A DNA stretch of 64,000 bases from Dietzia alimentaria 72 (GCF_000226215.1 NZ_AGFF01000008.1:186001-250000), one strand, 5' to 3'. Numbered from the stretch's first letter, positions 18,398 through 27,688 are shown. A program made the numbers and translations. Notes: generated from the sequence alone by a model not told the origin.

Positions 18398-20119
18398 ATG
18401 GCAGTGAAAGAGACCGCCGGCAGGGGCGCACGCCCCGCACCCGCGTCCGGCGCGCGGGCGGGAACCGATACCGGCTCCGAGGCCCGACCGGACGTGCTCG
18501 CCCGCATCGCCGGGCCGCTGGCCGCCATCAGTCGCGCACCTCTGACCTCGTACCACGTGGTCATGGTCGTCACCGCCCTGCTCACCGTGATCGGGCTGGG
18601 AATGGTGCTGTCCAGCTCCAACGTCCTGGCCATCTCCGGTGGGGGTACACCGTTCGATATCTTCCTCCGCCAGGCACTGTTCGTGGTGATCGGCTGGGCC
18701 GGCTTCATGGTGGCCCTGCGGATGCGGATCGAAGCACTGCGCGCGCTCGCTTTTCCGCTGCTCGCGGTGTCCGTCCTGCTGCTGGTAGCGGTGCTCGTGC
18801 CCGGCGTGGGTTCCGAGGTGAACGGCTCACGCGGCTGGATAAGCCTCGGGTTCTTCTCGATACAGCCCGCGGAGATCGCGAAACTCGCCTTCATCGTCTG
18901 GGCCTCGTCGGTGATCGCCAAGCGGATGCGGACGGGTTATTGGCTCGATCTGCTCTTCCCGGCCGTGATCGGCTACGCCGTGGTGGCGGCGCTCATCGTC
19001 GTCGCCCCGGACCTGGGTATGGCGACAGCCGTCACCATCGCCTTCCTCTGCGTGCTCTGGTTCGCCGGTTACCCCACGCGGCATTTCCTGTGGGTGATCG
19101 CGTTCGGAGTCGTCGTGTTTGGCATTCTCGCGGCGGCGTTCGCCTACCGCTTCGAGCGGATCCGCACCTTCGTCGACACCTTTCGCGGTGACTTCTCCAA
19201 CCCTCAGGGCTCGGCGTACCAGTCGTATCAAGGCATGCTCTCCCTGGCAGACGGCGGACTCTTCGGGGTCGGGCTCGGGCAATCCAGCGCCAAGTGGTTC
19301 TACCTCCCCGAGGCGACCAACGACTTCATCTTTGCGATCATCGGCGAGGAACTCGGCTGGTTCGGTGCCGCCGTGGTGGTCTCGCTGTACCTGACCCTCG
19401 GCTGGGTGGGCATGCGGATCTCGACCCGCTCGGTCGACCCCTTCCGTCGGCTGCTCGCCGGGACCATCACGGCGACGATCGTCCTGCAGGCGTTCATCAA
19501 CATCGGTTACGTGGTGGGCCTGCTGCCGGTGACCGGACTGCAGCTGCCGTTGATCTCCAACGGCGGTACCTCGGCCGTTATCACCCTGGCCTCCCTCGGA
19601 ATCCTCGCCAACTGTGCCCGGCACGAGCCCGAGGCGATCTCCGCGATCCTCAGTTCGTCGCATCGGCGTCGTCGTTGGTTCTCGTTGCCGGCCCCTCGCC
19701 CCTACACACCCGAGCGTCCGGTGCCAGCCTCGTCCACGCCCGGCCGTTCCAGCGCCGGCACCCGCCGGTACGGCGAGCCCGTCACCCGGCAGCAACCTCC
19801 TCGACCCGCAGGGTCCGCACCGCGCGGCAACAACGGTTCGCGACGTACCGCACAGCCGGCACCCGTCCCGCGACCGCCTCGGGGCACGCCCCGGGCTCCC
19901 GCGTACGAGAGCATGCCGATCCCCGCAGACGCAGCCCGTGACCGGCGCCGTGGTGCCACCGCGATGACCGGCCGCACCGCGCGTCCCGTGCGTGGACGTG
20001 AGGCGGAACGTACCCAACCGCGGCGCCCGGCTCCTGACGCGACCCGTCAGCCGCCCGGCTCTCGTCAGGCGCCCGCCGCCGGTAAGCCGAGCCCGATTCA
20101 CAGGGGAAGGGACCGATGA
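18398..20119 (+). CDS. ftsW: Septal peptidoglycan polymerase FtsW with long C-terminal tail
   Basis: This 573-residue SEDS-family glycosyltransferase polymerises lipid II at the septum together with FtsI. The N-terminus is cytoplasmic (about 45 residues). Ten transmembrane helices are expected up to about residue 410; key segments are GSEVNGSRGWISLGFFSIQP, VAPDLGMATA, and the catalytic-aspartate-type PEATNDFIFAIIGEELGW. From about residue 417 a Pro/Arg/Ser-rich tail of about 155 residues follows. It is basic, low in complexity and probably disordered. A GGGAGG site at 18385-18390 precedes the ATG, and the stop overlaps murG (ATGA at 20116-20119). Confidence 0.93.
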   Translation: MAVKETAGRGARPAPASGARAGTDTGSEARPDVLARIAGPLAAISRAPLTSYHVVMVVTALLTVIGLGMVLSSSNVLAISGGGTPFDIFLRQALFVVIGWAGFMVALRMRIEALRALAFPLLAVSVLLLVAVLVPGVGSEVNGSRGWISLGFFSIQPAEIAKLAFIVWASSVIAKRMRTGYWLDLLFPAVIGYAVVAALIVVAPDLGMATAVTIAFLCVLWFAGYPTRHFLWVIAFGVVVFGILAAAFAYRFERIRTFVDTFRGDFSNPQGSAYQSYQGMLSLADGGLFGVGLGQSSAKWFYLPEATNDFIFAIIGEELGWFGAAVVVSLYLTLGWVGMRISTRSVDPFRRLLAGTITATIVLQAFINIGYVVGLLPVTGLQLPLISNGGTSAVITLASLGILANCARHEPEAISAILSSSHRRRRWFSLPAPRPYTPERPVPASSTPGRSSAGTRRYGEPVTRQQPPRPAGSAPRGNNGSRRTAQPAPVPRPPRGTPRAPAYESMPIPADAARDRRRGATAMTGRTARPVRGREAERTQPRRPAPDATRQPPGSRQAPAAGKPSPIHRGRDR

Positions 20120-21252
20120 GTAGTCCGACAGCCTCGGGACCTTCCGTCCTCGTGGTGGGCGGCGGCACCGCCGGCCACATCGAACCCGCCCTCGCGGTGG
20201 GGGAGGCGGTCAACGCTCTCGACCCGACCGCACGCGTCACCGCCGTCGGCACCCCCCGCGGACTCGAGACCGAGATCGTCCCGCGTCGCGGCGTGCCCCT
20301 CGAACTGGTCGACCCCGTCCCGCTGCCCCGCACCATCGGCGGCGACCTGTTCCGGCTCCCCGGACGGATGATTCGCGCCGTACGCGGCGCCCGGGAGATG
20401 CTGCGCCGAACCGAGGCCGATGTCGTGGTGGGCTTCGGCGGGTACGCCTGCGTACCCGTCTACCTGGCAGCAGCCGTCCCTATCGGCCGCGGTCGTTCGC
20501 GTCGCCGAGTGCCGATCGTCGTCCACGAGGCCAACTCCCGTGCCGGGATCGCCAACAAGCTCGGAGCCCGCTTCGCCGTCGCGACGCTGGCCGCCGTCAC
20601 CGACTCCGGCCTCGACGCCCGCGTGGTGGGTAACCCGGTCAAACGCTCTGTCGCCACGCTGGACCGGGCCTCGCTTCGGCCGCAGGCCCGGGCAGCGTTC
20701 GATCTGGACCCCGACGCCCCTACGTTGCTGGTCGTGGGTGGCTCGCAGGGCGCCCAGTCACTCAACACCGCCATGGCGGGAGTGGCGGAGGAGTTCTCCC
20801 GCGCCGGGGTGGCCGTTCTCCATGCGGTGGGGCCGAAGAACGTCGACGACGCGCCCGCGCCCGGCAACGACGGCGCGCCGTATGTCACCGTCCCCTACCT
20901 GGACAGGATGGATCTGGCCTACGCCGCCGCCGACCTGATCCTGTGTCGTGCCGGCGCCATCACCGTGGCCGAGGTCTCCGCGGTCGGACTGCCCGCGGTC
21001 TTCGTCCCGTTGCCGCACGGCAACGGTGAGCAGGCCCTCAACGCCCGAGACCTCGTGGCCGGAGGTGCTGCGCTGATCGTGGACGACGCCGACCTGAACG
21101 CCGACTACCTGCGGTCGGAGGTCCTGCAGCTCGCGCTGGACGCCGACCGCCTCCAGACGATGTCCGCGGCCGCCGTCAGCGGTGGCTCCCGAGATGCGGC
21201 GGAGGTCGTGGCGCGAATCGCGCTCGACGCCGCCGGAAAGGCCGCTCGTTGA
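20116..21252 (+). CDS. murG: N-acetylglucosaminyltransferase MurG
   Basis: This 378-residue peripheral membrane GT28 enzyme adds GlcNAc from UDP-GlcNAc to lipid I to form lipid II. The N-terminal glycine-rich loop is VVGGGTAGHIEPALA, where the more usual GGTGGHI reads GGTAGHI. The acceptor loop FGGYACVPVYLAA and VHEANSRAGIANK follow. The C-terminal UDP-GlcNAc domain contains VVGGSQGAQSLN, CRAGAITVAEV and PLPHGNGEQALNA. It overlaps ftsW by 4 nt, and its stop overlaps the TTG start of murC. Confidence 0.95.
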   Translation: MSSPTASGPSVLVVGGGTAGHIEPALAVGEAVNALDPTARVTAVGTPRGLETEIVPRRGVPLELVDPVPLPRTIGGDLFRLPGRMIRAVRGAREMLRRTEADVVVGFGGYACVPVYLAAAVPIGRGRSRRRVPIVVHEANSRAGIANKLGARFAVATLAAVTDSGLDARVVGNPVKRSVATLDRASLRPQARAAFDLDPDAPTLLVVGGSQGAQSLNTAMAGVAEEFSRAGVAVLHAVGPKNVDDAPAPGNDGAPYVTVPYLDRMDLAYAAADLILCRAGAITVAEVSAVGLPAVFVPLPHGNGEQALNARDLVAGGAALIVDDADLNADYLRSEVLQLALDADRLQTMSAAAVSGGSRDAAEVVARIALDAAGKAAR

Positions 21253-22793
21253 CCGAGAGCACCCCGCCCGCAGCCACGCCGTCACCCGGCGCCGTACCCG
21301 TCGGCGAAGCCCCCGTCGACGACGTTCCTTCGGCGCTCACACGCGTGCATATGATCGGCATCGGCGGCGCCGGGATGTCCGGTGTCGCGCGCATCTTGCT
21401 CGACCACGGCGTGGCCGTCTCGGGCAGCGACGCCCGCGACTCGGTGGACCTGCGCGCACTCCAGGCCCGCGGCGCCGTCGTGCGGGTGGGCCACCACGCC
21501 GAGGCGCTCGGCGACCCCGCGACCCCGCCGGACGCGGTGGTGGTATCCAAGGCCGCGATACCGACGGACAACCCCGAGCTCGTCGCGGCCCGCGCCGCCG
21601 GGATTCCCGTGGTCACCCGGTCGCAGGTCCTGGGCTCACTGGCCCGGGCGGGCCGGTCGATCATGGTGTGCGGAACCCACGGGAAGACCTCCACCACCTC
21701 GATGCTCATCGCGGGAATGCTGGCTTCCGGGTCAGATCCCTCCTTCGCGGTGGGCGGCACGGTCCTGCAGTTCGGCACCAACGCGCGTGGCGGCGCCGAC
21801 CCGGTGTTCGTGGCCGAGGTCGACGAGTCCGACGGTTCGCTCGTACACTACGAGCCCGACGTGGTGATCCTCACCAACGCCGAGCCCGACCACCTTGACC
21901 ACTTCGGCACCGCCGAGGCGTACTACGAGGTCTTTGACACCTTCCTCGCCCGCATCCCCTCGACCGGCGCGCTGGTGGTGTGCCTCGATGACGAGGGCGC
22001 GTCCGAGCGCGCACGCCGCGCCGCGACCGCCGGGGTCCGTGTGGTGGGCTACCGGACCTCGACCGGCCCCGCGACCGACCTGCCGGTGGTGGGGGAACTG
22101 TCGGCGATCACGGTTGACTCCGATGGTGCCCGAGCCCGGCTCACGCTCGACGGCGCGGACCGCGGTGAACTGCATATCGGTACCCCGGGTGAGCACATGG
22201 CGCTTAACGCCCTCGCAGCGCTCCTGGCCGCACGCGAGGTCGCAGGCAGCACCGACACCGATGTCGCCGGCTTCCTCTCGGGGCTGTCCGGCTTCGGGGG
22301 AGTGGGACGTCGCTTCGAACCCAAGGGCACCGCGGCCGTCGGTGACGGCGAGGTCCGGGTGTTCGACGACTACGCACACCACCCGACCGAGGTCACCGCT
22401 GTGCTGGGCGCTGCCCGCGAGATCGTGGCCACCGAGGGTGGCCGCCTGATCGCGGTGTTCCAGCCCCACCTGTACTCGCGGACCCGCATCTTCGCCGAGG
22501 AGTTCGGGCAGGCGCTCTCCCTCGCGGACGAGGTGGTGGTGCTCGATGTGTACGGGGCGCGCGAGCAGCCCGAGCCCGGCGTCGACGGCGGCCTGGTGGC
22601 CCGGTACGTGACCTCGTCGGCCCACCACGTTCCCGACCTCGATGCGGCACTGGCCGCGGTGTTCGGCATCATCCGGCCGGGCGACGTGGTGTTCACCCTC
22701 GGCGCCGGTGACATCACCACGCTCGGCGCTCGTATCGTCGCGGGCCCTCGTCACGGAGAGGCGGCCTCCGCCGCCTCCGGCCCGGGGTCGTGA
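21249..22793 (+). CDS. murC: UDP-MurNAc--L-alanine ligase MurC
   Basis: This 514-residue ligase adds L-alanine to UDP-MurNAc, the first committed step of the stem peptide. The N-terminal MIGIGGAGMSGVA motif binds the nucleotide sugar, and the ATP loop is GTHGKTSTT (residues 142-150). Further motifs are VAEVDESDGS, NAEPDHLDHF and DDYAHHPTEV. The best start is a TTG whose last two bases overlap the murG stop (TTGA at 21249-21252); the first internal ATG (near residue 34, MIGIGGAG) would cut off the N-terminus. A rare start in a coupled position may lower its expression. Confidence 0.94.
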   Translation: MTESTPPAATPSPGAVPVGEAPVDDVPSALTRVHMIGIGGAGMSGVARILLDHGVAVSGSDARDSVDLRALQARGAVVRVGHHAEALGDPATPPDAVVVSKAAIPTDNPELVAARAAGIPVVTRSQVLGSLARAGRSIMVCGTHGKTSTTSMLIAGMLASGSDPSFAVGGTVLQFGTNARGGADPVFVAEVDESDGSLVHYEPDVVILTNAEPDHLDHFGTAEAYYEVFDTFLARIPSTGALVVCLDDEGASERARRAATAGVRVVGYRTSTGPATDLPVVGELSAITVDSDGARARLTLDGADRGELHIGTPGEHMALNALAALLAAREVAGSTDTDVAGFLSGLSGFGGVGRRFEPKGTAAVGDGEVRVFDDYAHHPTEVTAVLGAAREIVATEGGRLIAVFQPHLYSRTRIFAEEFGQALSLADEVVVLDVYGAREQPEPGVDGGLVARYVTSSAHHVPDLDAALAAVFGIIRPGDVVFTLGAGDITTLGARIVAGPRHGEAASAASGPGS

Positions 22794-22805
22794 GGGATAC
22801 ACACC

Positions 22806-23627
22806 ATGATCGACGACCCTGTCGACCGGCCGAACGACGAGCCGGAGTCCATGACGGACGACCCGGACCGCCGCCTCGACGCCGCCACCGTGCGCAGCTC
22901 CGACGAGCGTGTGCGGCACTCCGACCCGACCGTGCGTGCCCGGCTGCGGCGGCGTCGGCGACGCACCAATCGCATCTACGCGGGCCTCGGCGCGACCCTG
23001 GTTGTGCTGCTGATCGGCTACGTGGCGTTGTACTTTCTGCCCGTGTTCTCCGTCCGTGAGGTCAAGGTGGTCGGGACGACGTCTATCCCGCAGGAGATCG
23101 TGACCGAACGTGCCGCGGTGATCCCCGGCACGCCGCTGCTGCAGGTGGACACCCACAAGATCGCCCGGCGCGTCGCGGGCATCCCGAGGGTCGATCAGGT
23201 GACGGTCAAGCGTGACTACCCGTCGGGTTTACGGATCCAACTCGTCGAGCGGACTGCGCTCGTGATGGTGGAGGTCGACGGTGCCCTGCACCTCGTCGAC
23301 GCCCAGGGCATTGACTTCGGCGAAGGGGAACCCCCGCCCGGTACGCCATTGCTGACGGTGGGGGAGTCGGCGAGAGCCGAACTGCCCGGGGTCGTCCGCG
23401 ATCTGGCCTCGGTCTTCGACGAGGTCCGTGGCACGGCGGGCCAGGAGATCACCTCGGTCGAGGTGCAGACGCCGGCGTCCATCGTGCTGACGCTGGCCGA
23501 TGGACGGATCGTGGAATGGGGGGCCGCCGGACGAGACCACGAGAAGGCGGTGGCCCTGCAGATGGTGCTCGAGCAGCCCGGCGAGATCTGGAACGTGTCG
23601 AACCCCGCCCTTCCGGCCTCCCGGTAA
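22806..23627 (+). CDS. ftsQ: Cell division protein FtsQ
   Basis: This 273-residue bitopic divisome protein has a cytoplasmic N-terminus rich in Arg and Asp (about 60 residues) and one transmembrane helix (LGATLVVLLIGYVALYFL). A POTRA domain starts VREVKVVGTTSIPQEIV, and an FtsQ beta domain follows through LVMVEVDGALHLVDAQGIDF and beyond. It links FtsL/FtsB to the divisome and regulates FtsWI. The gene follows murC by 12 nt and ends the tightly coupled part of the cluster; ftsZ is separated by 233 nt with its own regulatory region. Confidence 0.93.
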   Translation: MIDDPVDRPNDEPESMTDDPDRRLDAATVRSSDERVRHSDPTVRARLRRRRRRTNRIYAGLGATLVVLLIGYVALYFLPVFSVREVKVVGTTSIPQEIVTERAAVIPGTPLLQVDTHKIARRVAGIPRVDQVTVKRDYPSGLRIQLVERTALVMVEVDGALHLVDAQGIDFGEGEPPPGTPLLTVGESARAELPGVVRDLASVFDEVRGTAGQEITSVEVQTPASIVLTLADGRIVEWGAAGRDHEKAVALQMVLEQPGEIWNVSNPALPASR

Positions 23628-23760
23628 AATCCCAACGAACGAATTTTCAGTCCCTCGGGACGCGGTAGACACGACACGCCCGCGAGCCTCGTGGACGTGC
23701 GGGGCCGGTGCCCCTACCGTGTGTTTCGACGGCGGAAAAGGCCTCTGACCAGCAAGTTTA

Positions 23761-23777
23761 ACCCTCAACTAGAGGGT
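23761..23777. promoter_or_regulatory. Palindrome in the ftsZ upstream region
   Basis: ACCCTC (23761-23766) and GAGGGT (23772-23777) form perfect 6-bp inverted arms around AACTA, 84 nt before the ftsZ ATG. AT-richer sequence (AAGTTTA) precedes it. This is a candidate operator or start-proximal element of an ftsZ promoter. The 23628-23860 region holds no gene. Confidence 0.4.
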
Positions 23778-23860
23778 GAGACTTCAGGCTCCTGGAACTA
23801 TCGCCCGAGACAAACTCACCTGAACCGAGCACGACACCCCCATAGGAAGGCCGGGCCTCG

Positions 23861-25054
23861 ATGAGCTCACCGCACAACTACCTCGCAGTCATCAAGGTCG
23901 TCGGGATCGGCGGCGGCGGCGTCAACGCCGTCAACCGGATGATCGACGAGGGGCTGAAGGGTGTCGAGTTCATCGCGGTGAACACCGACGCACAAGCCCT
24001 CCTCATGTCCGACGCCGACGTCAAGCTCGATGTGGGCCGCGAACTCACGCGCGGACTCGGCGCCGGCGCTGACCCGGAGGTCGGGCGCAAAGCTGCCGAG
24101 GACCACAAAGACGAGATCGAAGAGGTCCTCAAGGGTGCCGACATGGTGTTCGTCACCGCCGGCGAGGGCGGCGGCACCGGTACCGGTGGTGCGCCCGTGG
24201 TGGCGGCCATCGCCCGCAAGCTGGGCGCGCTCACGGTCGGCGTGGTCACACGCCCGTTCTCGTTCGAGGGCAAGCGTCGCGGCGGTCAGGCCGACTCGGG
24301 CATCGATCAACTGCGCGAGGCCTGCGACACGCTGATCGTGATCCCCAACGACCGGCTCCTCCAGTTGGGTGACGCCGGGGTGTCGATGATGGAGGCCTTC
24401 AAGACGGCCGACGAGGTCCTGCTCAACGGTGTCCAGGGCATCACCGACCTCATCACCACGCCGGGCGTGATCAACGTCGACTTTGCCGACGTCAAGGGCG
24501 TCATGTCCGGTGCCGGGAGCGCTCTGATGGGTATCGGCTCCTCGCGTGGCGAGGGTCGGGCCTACAAGGCGGCCGAGGCCGCCATCAACTCGCCGCTGCT
24601 CGAGACGACGATGGAGGGCGCCAAGGGCGTGCTCATGTCGATCGCCGGTGGTAGCGACCTGGGGCTGTTCGAGATCAACGAGGCCGCCACGCTCGTGCAG
24701 GAGGAGGCGCACCCGGACGCCAATATCATCTTCGGCACCGTCGTGGACGATTCGCTGGGCGACGAGGTCCGCGTGACCGTCATTGCCGCCGGTTTCGACG
24801 GCGGTTCGCGTCCGGTCACGGCTGGTTCCGCGCAGCCGCGCCGTGGACGCCACCACCTCGGCGACGACGAGTCCGTGCCCGGCGCCTCCGGAGACACCGG
24901 CGGCGCCTCCGAGCTCGGATCGACCCCCCTCGGCAGCGGGCGCCGCGAGGAGTCGGCGTATCCGGCGTCCTCCGGCTCGTCCACGACCGCGTCCTCGTCG
25001 CGCCGTCGTGATGACGACGACGACATCGACGTCCCGCCCTTTATGCGGCACTGA
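23861..25054 (+). CDS. ftsZ: Cell division GTPase FtsZ
   Basis: This 397-residue tubulin-like GTPase polymerises into the Z-ring. The N-terminus shows [18 protein letters not shown], the GTPase signature is GGGTGTG (residues 103-109), and NTDAQAL and [12 protein letters not shown] follow. After the globular domain (about residue 315) a Gly/Ser/Asp-rich linker leads to the C-terminal peptide [10 protein letters not shown], the conserved docking site for SepF and FtsW in actinobacteria. A GGAAGG site precedes the ATG. It has its own upstream region of 233 nt. Confidence 0.97.
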   Translation: MSSPHNYLAVIKVVGIGGGGVNAVNRMIDEGLKGVEFIAVNTDAQALLMSDADVKLDVGRELTRGLGAGADPEVGRKAAEDHKDEIEEVLKGADMVFVTAGEGGGTGTGGAPVVAAIARKLGALTVGVVTRPFSFEGKRRGGQADSGIDQLREACDTLIVIPNDRLLQLGDAGVSMMEAFKTADEVLLNGVQGITDLITTPGVINVDFADVKGVMSGAGSALMGIGSSRGEGRAYKAAEAAINSPLLETTMEGAKGVLMSIAGGSDLGLFEINEAATLVQEEAHPDANIIFGTVVDDSLGDEVRVTVIAAGFDGGSRPVTAGSAQPRRGRHHLGDDESVPGASGDTGGASELGSTPLGSGRREESAYPASSGSSTTASSSRRRDDDDDIDVPPFMRH

Positions 25055-25062
25055 CTCCTGAG

Positions 25063-25803
25063 ATGTCGCCTCATGCCCCGGGGCGCGTCCGCCGGGTGGT
25101 CACCGACCGCCGCGGCGGAGCGTCTTCCGGTGACTTCGACTCGTTCAACCTTGGCGATCACGTCGGGGACGCCCCCGCCGCGGTGGCGGCAAACCGGACC
25201 CGCCTCGCCCGCCGGATAGGGCTGCCCGCCTCGGACGTGGTGTGGATGGACCAGGTCCACGGCACCCGCATCGCCCGCGTCACACGCCCGACCGGCGGCG
25301 CGGTGCCCGCCACCGACGGGCTCGTCACCGACCGGCCGGGTCTGGCGCTGGCGGTTCTCACCGCGGACTGTGTCCCGGTGCTGGCCGCCGACGAGCAGGC
25401 CGGCGTGATCGGTGCCGTGCACGCGGGACGAGTGGGGGCTGTCGGCGGGATCGTGCCGTCTCTGATCGGGGCCATGACCTCTCTCGGTGCAGACCCGGCG
25501 AGGATCACCGTCCTGCTCGGACCCGCCGCGGCGGGGGAACATTACGAACTGCCCGATCACCTGGCAGACGAGGTCGAGGCCGCACTTCCAGGCAGTCGCG
25601 CCCGGACCGTCGCGGGCACCGCCGGAGTGGATCTGCGCAAGGGCATCACGCGCCAACTGGCCGGGCTCGGCGTCACCCGTGTCGACTCGGATCCGCGGTG
25701 CACCATCGCCGAGGAGAGTCTGTTCTCGTATCGGCGTCAGGGGCGGACCGGACGACAGGCCTCGGTCATCTGGAGGCAGACGCAGGACGGAGGACGGACA
25801 TGA
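25063..25803 (+). CDS. pgeF: Peptidoglycan editing factor PgeF / YfiH family
   Basis: This 246-residue zinc-dependent purine nucleosidase/laccase-fold family protein is related to E. coli YfiH (PgeF), which removes misplaced residues from peptidoglycan precursors. Metal ligands are visible as MDQVHG, LTADCVPVL and GAVHAGRVG; a conserved C-terminal DPRCTIAEESLFSYRR follows. The HAGRVG form replaces the enterobacterial HAGWRG. It lies 8 nt after ftsZ and overlaps yggS by 4 nt. Older names such as polyphenol oxidase or multicopper oxidase are less likely. Confidence 0.88.
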   Translation: MSPHAPGRVRRVVTDRRGGASSGDFDSFNLGDHVGDAPAAVAANRTRLARRIGLPASDVVWMDQVHGTRIARVTRPTGGAVPATDGLVTDRPGLALAVLTADCVPVLAADEQAGVIGAVHAGRVGAVGGIVPSLIGAMTSLGADPARITVLLGPAAAGEHYELPDHLADEVEAALPGSRARTVAGTAGVDLRKGITRQLAGLGVTRVDSDPRCTIAEESLFSYRRQGRTGRQASVIWRQTQDGGRT

Positions 25804-26528
25804 CGGACACCCGATCGGACGAACTGGCGACGCGTCTCGCCGCGACCAGGGAACGCGTGGATGCGGCCCGGGCCGCGGCCGGCCGGACGGACCCGGTCGA
25901 CCTCGTCGTCGTGACAAAATTCCACCCGGTCACCGACGTGCTCCACCTGGCCCGCCTCGGGGTGCGCGACGTGGGCGAGAACCGCGTCCAGGAGGCCGCC
26001 GCCAAGGTCGACGAGCTCGCGACCGCCGACGCTGAACTGGCCGCGGCGGTGCGCTGGAACATGGTCGGCCACATCCAGTCCAACAAGGCTGCCGCCGTGG
26101 CTGGCTGGGCAGATCGTGTGCACTCGGTGGACTCCGTCAAGGTTGCCAACGGGCTGCAGAAGGGGCGCGCCCGCGCCGCGGACGAGCGCGAGGGTGTGGC
26201 CGCGCTGTCGGTGCTGCTGCAGTTGAGCCTCGACGGAGACACCTCCCGTGGCGGCGTCACCCGTGACGATCTCGGGCCCCTCGCCGACCACGTGGCCGGA
26301 CTGGACCACCTCCGCCTGGCGGGGCTCATGGTGGTGCCGCCCCTGGAGGGTGAAGCCGCTGCGCACTTCGCCGACGCCGCGCGTGTCCACGCCGAACTGC
26401 TCCGGTCACACCCGGATGCGGTGGACTTCTCCGCCGGCATGTCCGGGGATATCGAAGAGGCGATCGCGGCGGGTTCGACATGCGTGCGTGTCGGAACGGC
26501 GATACTCGGCCCCCGACCAGTAGTTTGA
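25800..26528 (+). CDS. yggS: YggS/PLPBP family PLP homeostasis protein
   Basis: This 242-residue single-domain protein has the alanine racemase-like TIM barrel. It binds pyridoxal 5'-phosphate and controls its cellular pool. The PLP lysine is in VVVTKFHP near residue 38. Conserved segments GENRVQEAAAKV, MVGHIQSNK and FSAGMSGDIEEAIAAGSTCVRVGT are present. The ATG overlaps the pgeF stop (ATGA at 25800-25803). The location between ftsZ and sepF is a conserved arrangement in Gram-positive bacteria. Confidence 0.92.
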   Translation: MTDTRSDELATRLAATRERVDAARAAAGRTDPVDLVVVTKFHPVTDVLHLARLGVRDVGENRVQEAAAKVDELATADAELAAAVRWNMVGHIQSNKAAAVAGWADRVHSVDSVKVANGLQKGRARAADEREGVAALSVLLQLSLDGDTSRGGVTRDDLGPLADHVAGLDHLRLAGLMVVPPLEGEAAAHFADAARVHAELLRSHPDAVDFSAGMSGDIEEAIAAGSTCVRVGTAILGPRPVV

Positions 26529-26599
26529 GTTCCAGCCTCGTGGGACGGATCCCGCGAAGAGAAGCCCGCGACGCCCCGTTATCAGGAAGGTCCCGGAAG

Positions 26600-27310
26600 A
26601 TGAGTGCAATCGCCCGGTTCAAGGAGTACTTCGGAATGGCGCCCGTCGCGGCGTACGAGGACGAGTACCTGGACGACTATGACCGCCCGGTCCACCACGA
26701 CGTCCGCGCCCCCCGCGGGCTGCACGACGAGGATGGCCTGGGGCCCGTCGCGCGCGATCGTCGGGACGACTACGGCTACGCCGAGGACCGCTATACCGAA
26801 GACCGCTACGCCGAGGAGCCCGCGCCGCGGGCCCGCGTGTCCGACCTCGACGCGGTCGACGAGCGGATCGCCATGCGCTCACGTGGCGGCCTCGATGAGC
26901 CGGCGCCCCGTACGCGCCGCTACCATGCCGCAGAGGCCGGAGCTCGCGCCTCGCTGCGCGGTGTCCCCGCCACCAGAGGTGCCGTGGCGCTCGCGCCCGA
27001 GGAGGAGTTCGTGGAAGACGGCCTCGTGACCGTGCCCGAGACAGTGGTCGAGCGTCCCCGCGGTTTCGGCGACGGCAAAAGCCTCGGCGAACACTTTCGC
27101 GCCGGCCGCGCCGTCGTTCTGGACCTGTCCACCATGGCCGGTGGAGACGCCCGCCGCATGGTCGACTTCGCCGCCGGACTCGTCTTTGGGCTCGACGGGC
27201 GGATGGAGAAGGTGGCCGATCGTGAGCGCACCTTCCTGCTCCAGCCTGCCGGCATGGACCTCACCGAGGCCGAGATCCGCGACGCGGTCAATGGCGCCTT
27301 CCGGCGTTGA
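26600..27310 (+). CDS. sepF: Cell division protein SepF
   Basis: This 236-residue FtsZ membrane anchor begins with an amphipathic helix (MSAIARFKEYFGMAP). A long, charged, probably disordered linker follows, with Tyr/Asp/Glu repeats DDYGYAEDRYTEDRYAEE at about residues 57-74. The SepF core domain comes last, with AVVLDLSTMAGGDARRMVDFAAGLVFGL. It binds the FtsZ C-terminal peptide; in actinobacteria, which lack ftsA, it is the main Z-ring anchor. The ATG at 26600 follows a GGAAG-type site. Length is typical of the group. Confidence 0.93.
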   Translation: MSAIARFKEYFGMAPVAAYEDEYLDDYDRPVHHDVRAPRGLHDEDGLGPVARDRRDDYGYAEDRYTEDRYAEEPAPRARVSDLDAVDERIAMRSRGGLDEPAPRTRRYHAAEAGARASLRGVPATRGAVALAPEEEFVEDGLVTVPETVVERPRGFGDGKSLGEHFRAGRAVVLDLSTMAGGDARRMVDFAAGLVFGLDGRMEKVADRERTFLLQPAGMDLTEAEIRDAVNGAFRR

Positions 27311-27376
27311 TACAGCTCACCGAAGCAGTGGCAGGTATCGACGGGGTGCCCTCGGCGCGGTGTCACCGAGTGCCAG

Positions 27377-27382
27377 TAGGGT
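27377..27382 (+). promoter_or_regulatory. -10 box of a leaderless yggT promoter
   Basis: TAGGGT lies 6 nt before the yggT GTG start, with no ribosome binding site between them. Confidence 0.45.
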
Positions 27383-27388
27383 TGGGCC

Positions 27389-27688
27389 GTGCTTGAAACC
27401 CTGAAGGTTCTCGACGTCATCATCCAGGTCTTCTGGTACATGCTCCTGGCCCGGATCGTGGTGGAGATGATCGCCTCGTTTTCCCGCGGCTGGAGCCCGA
27501 AGGGCTTCTTCGCCGTGGTGGCGGAAGTGCTGTTCACCATCACCGACCCGCCGGTCAAGGCCCTGCGCAGGGTGATCAAGCCGGTACGGCTCGGCCAGGT
27601 TTCCCTGGATCTCTCGGTGCTGGTGTTGTTCCTGATCCTGATGGTTCTCCGAATGGTTTTGGGCATAATGATTGGAACATTGCGGTAG
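27389..27688 (+). CDS. YggT family membrane protein
   Basis: This 99-residue protein has two hydrophobic regions. The first is VLDVIIQVFWYMLLARIVVE near the N-terminus, and the second is SLDLSVLVLFLILMVLRMVL near the C-terminus. Between them is the family motif TDPPVKALRRVIKP. YggT proteins sit between sepF and divIVA in many Gram-positive bacteria (Rv2146c in M. tuberculosis) and are linked to envelope or ion homeostasis; their role is not settled. The GTG start is placed by a -10 box 6 nt upstream. Confidence 0.88.
   Translation: MLETLKVLDVIIQVFWYMLLARIVVEMIASFSRGWSPKGFFAVVAEVLFTITDPPVKALRRVIKPVRLGQVSLDLSVLVLFLILMVLRMVLGIMIGTLR

Noticed and set aside
23867-25051. 394-codon minus-strand frame antisense to ftsZ
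   Set aside because: It coincides with the full length of ftsZ, whose GTPase motifs are clear; the antisense product has no recognisable domain.
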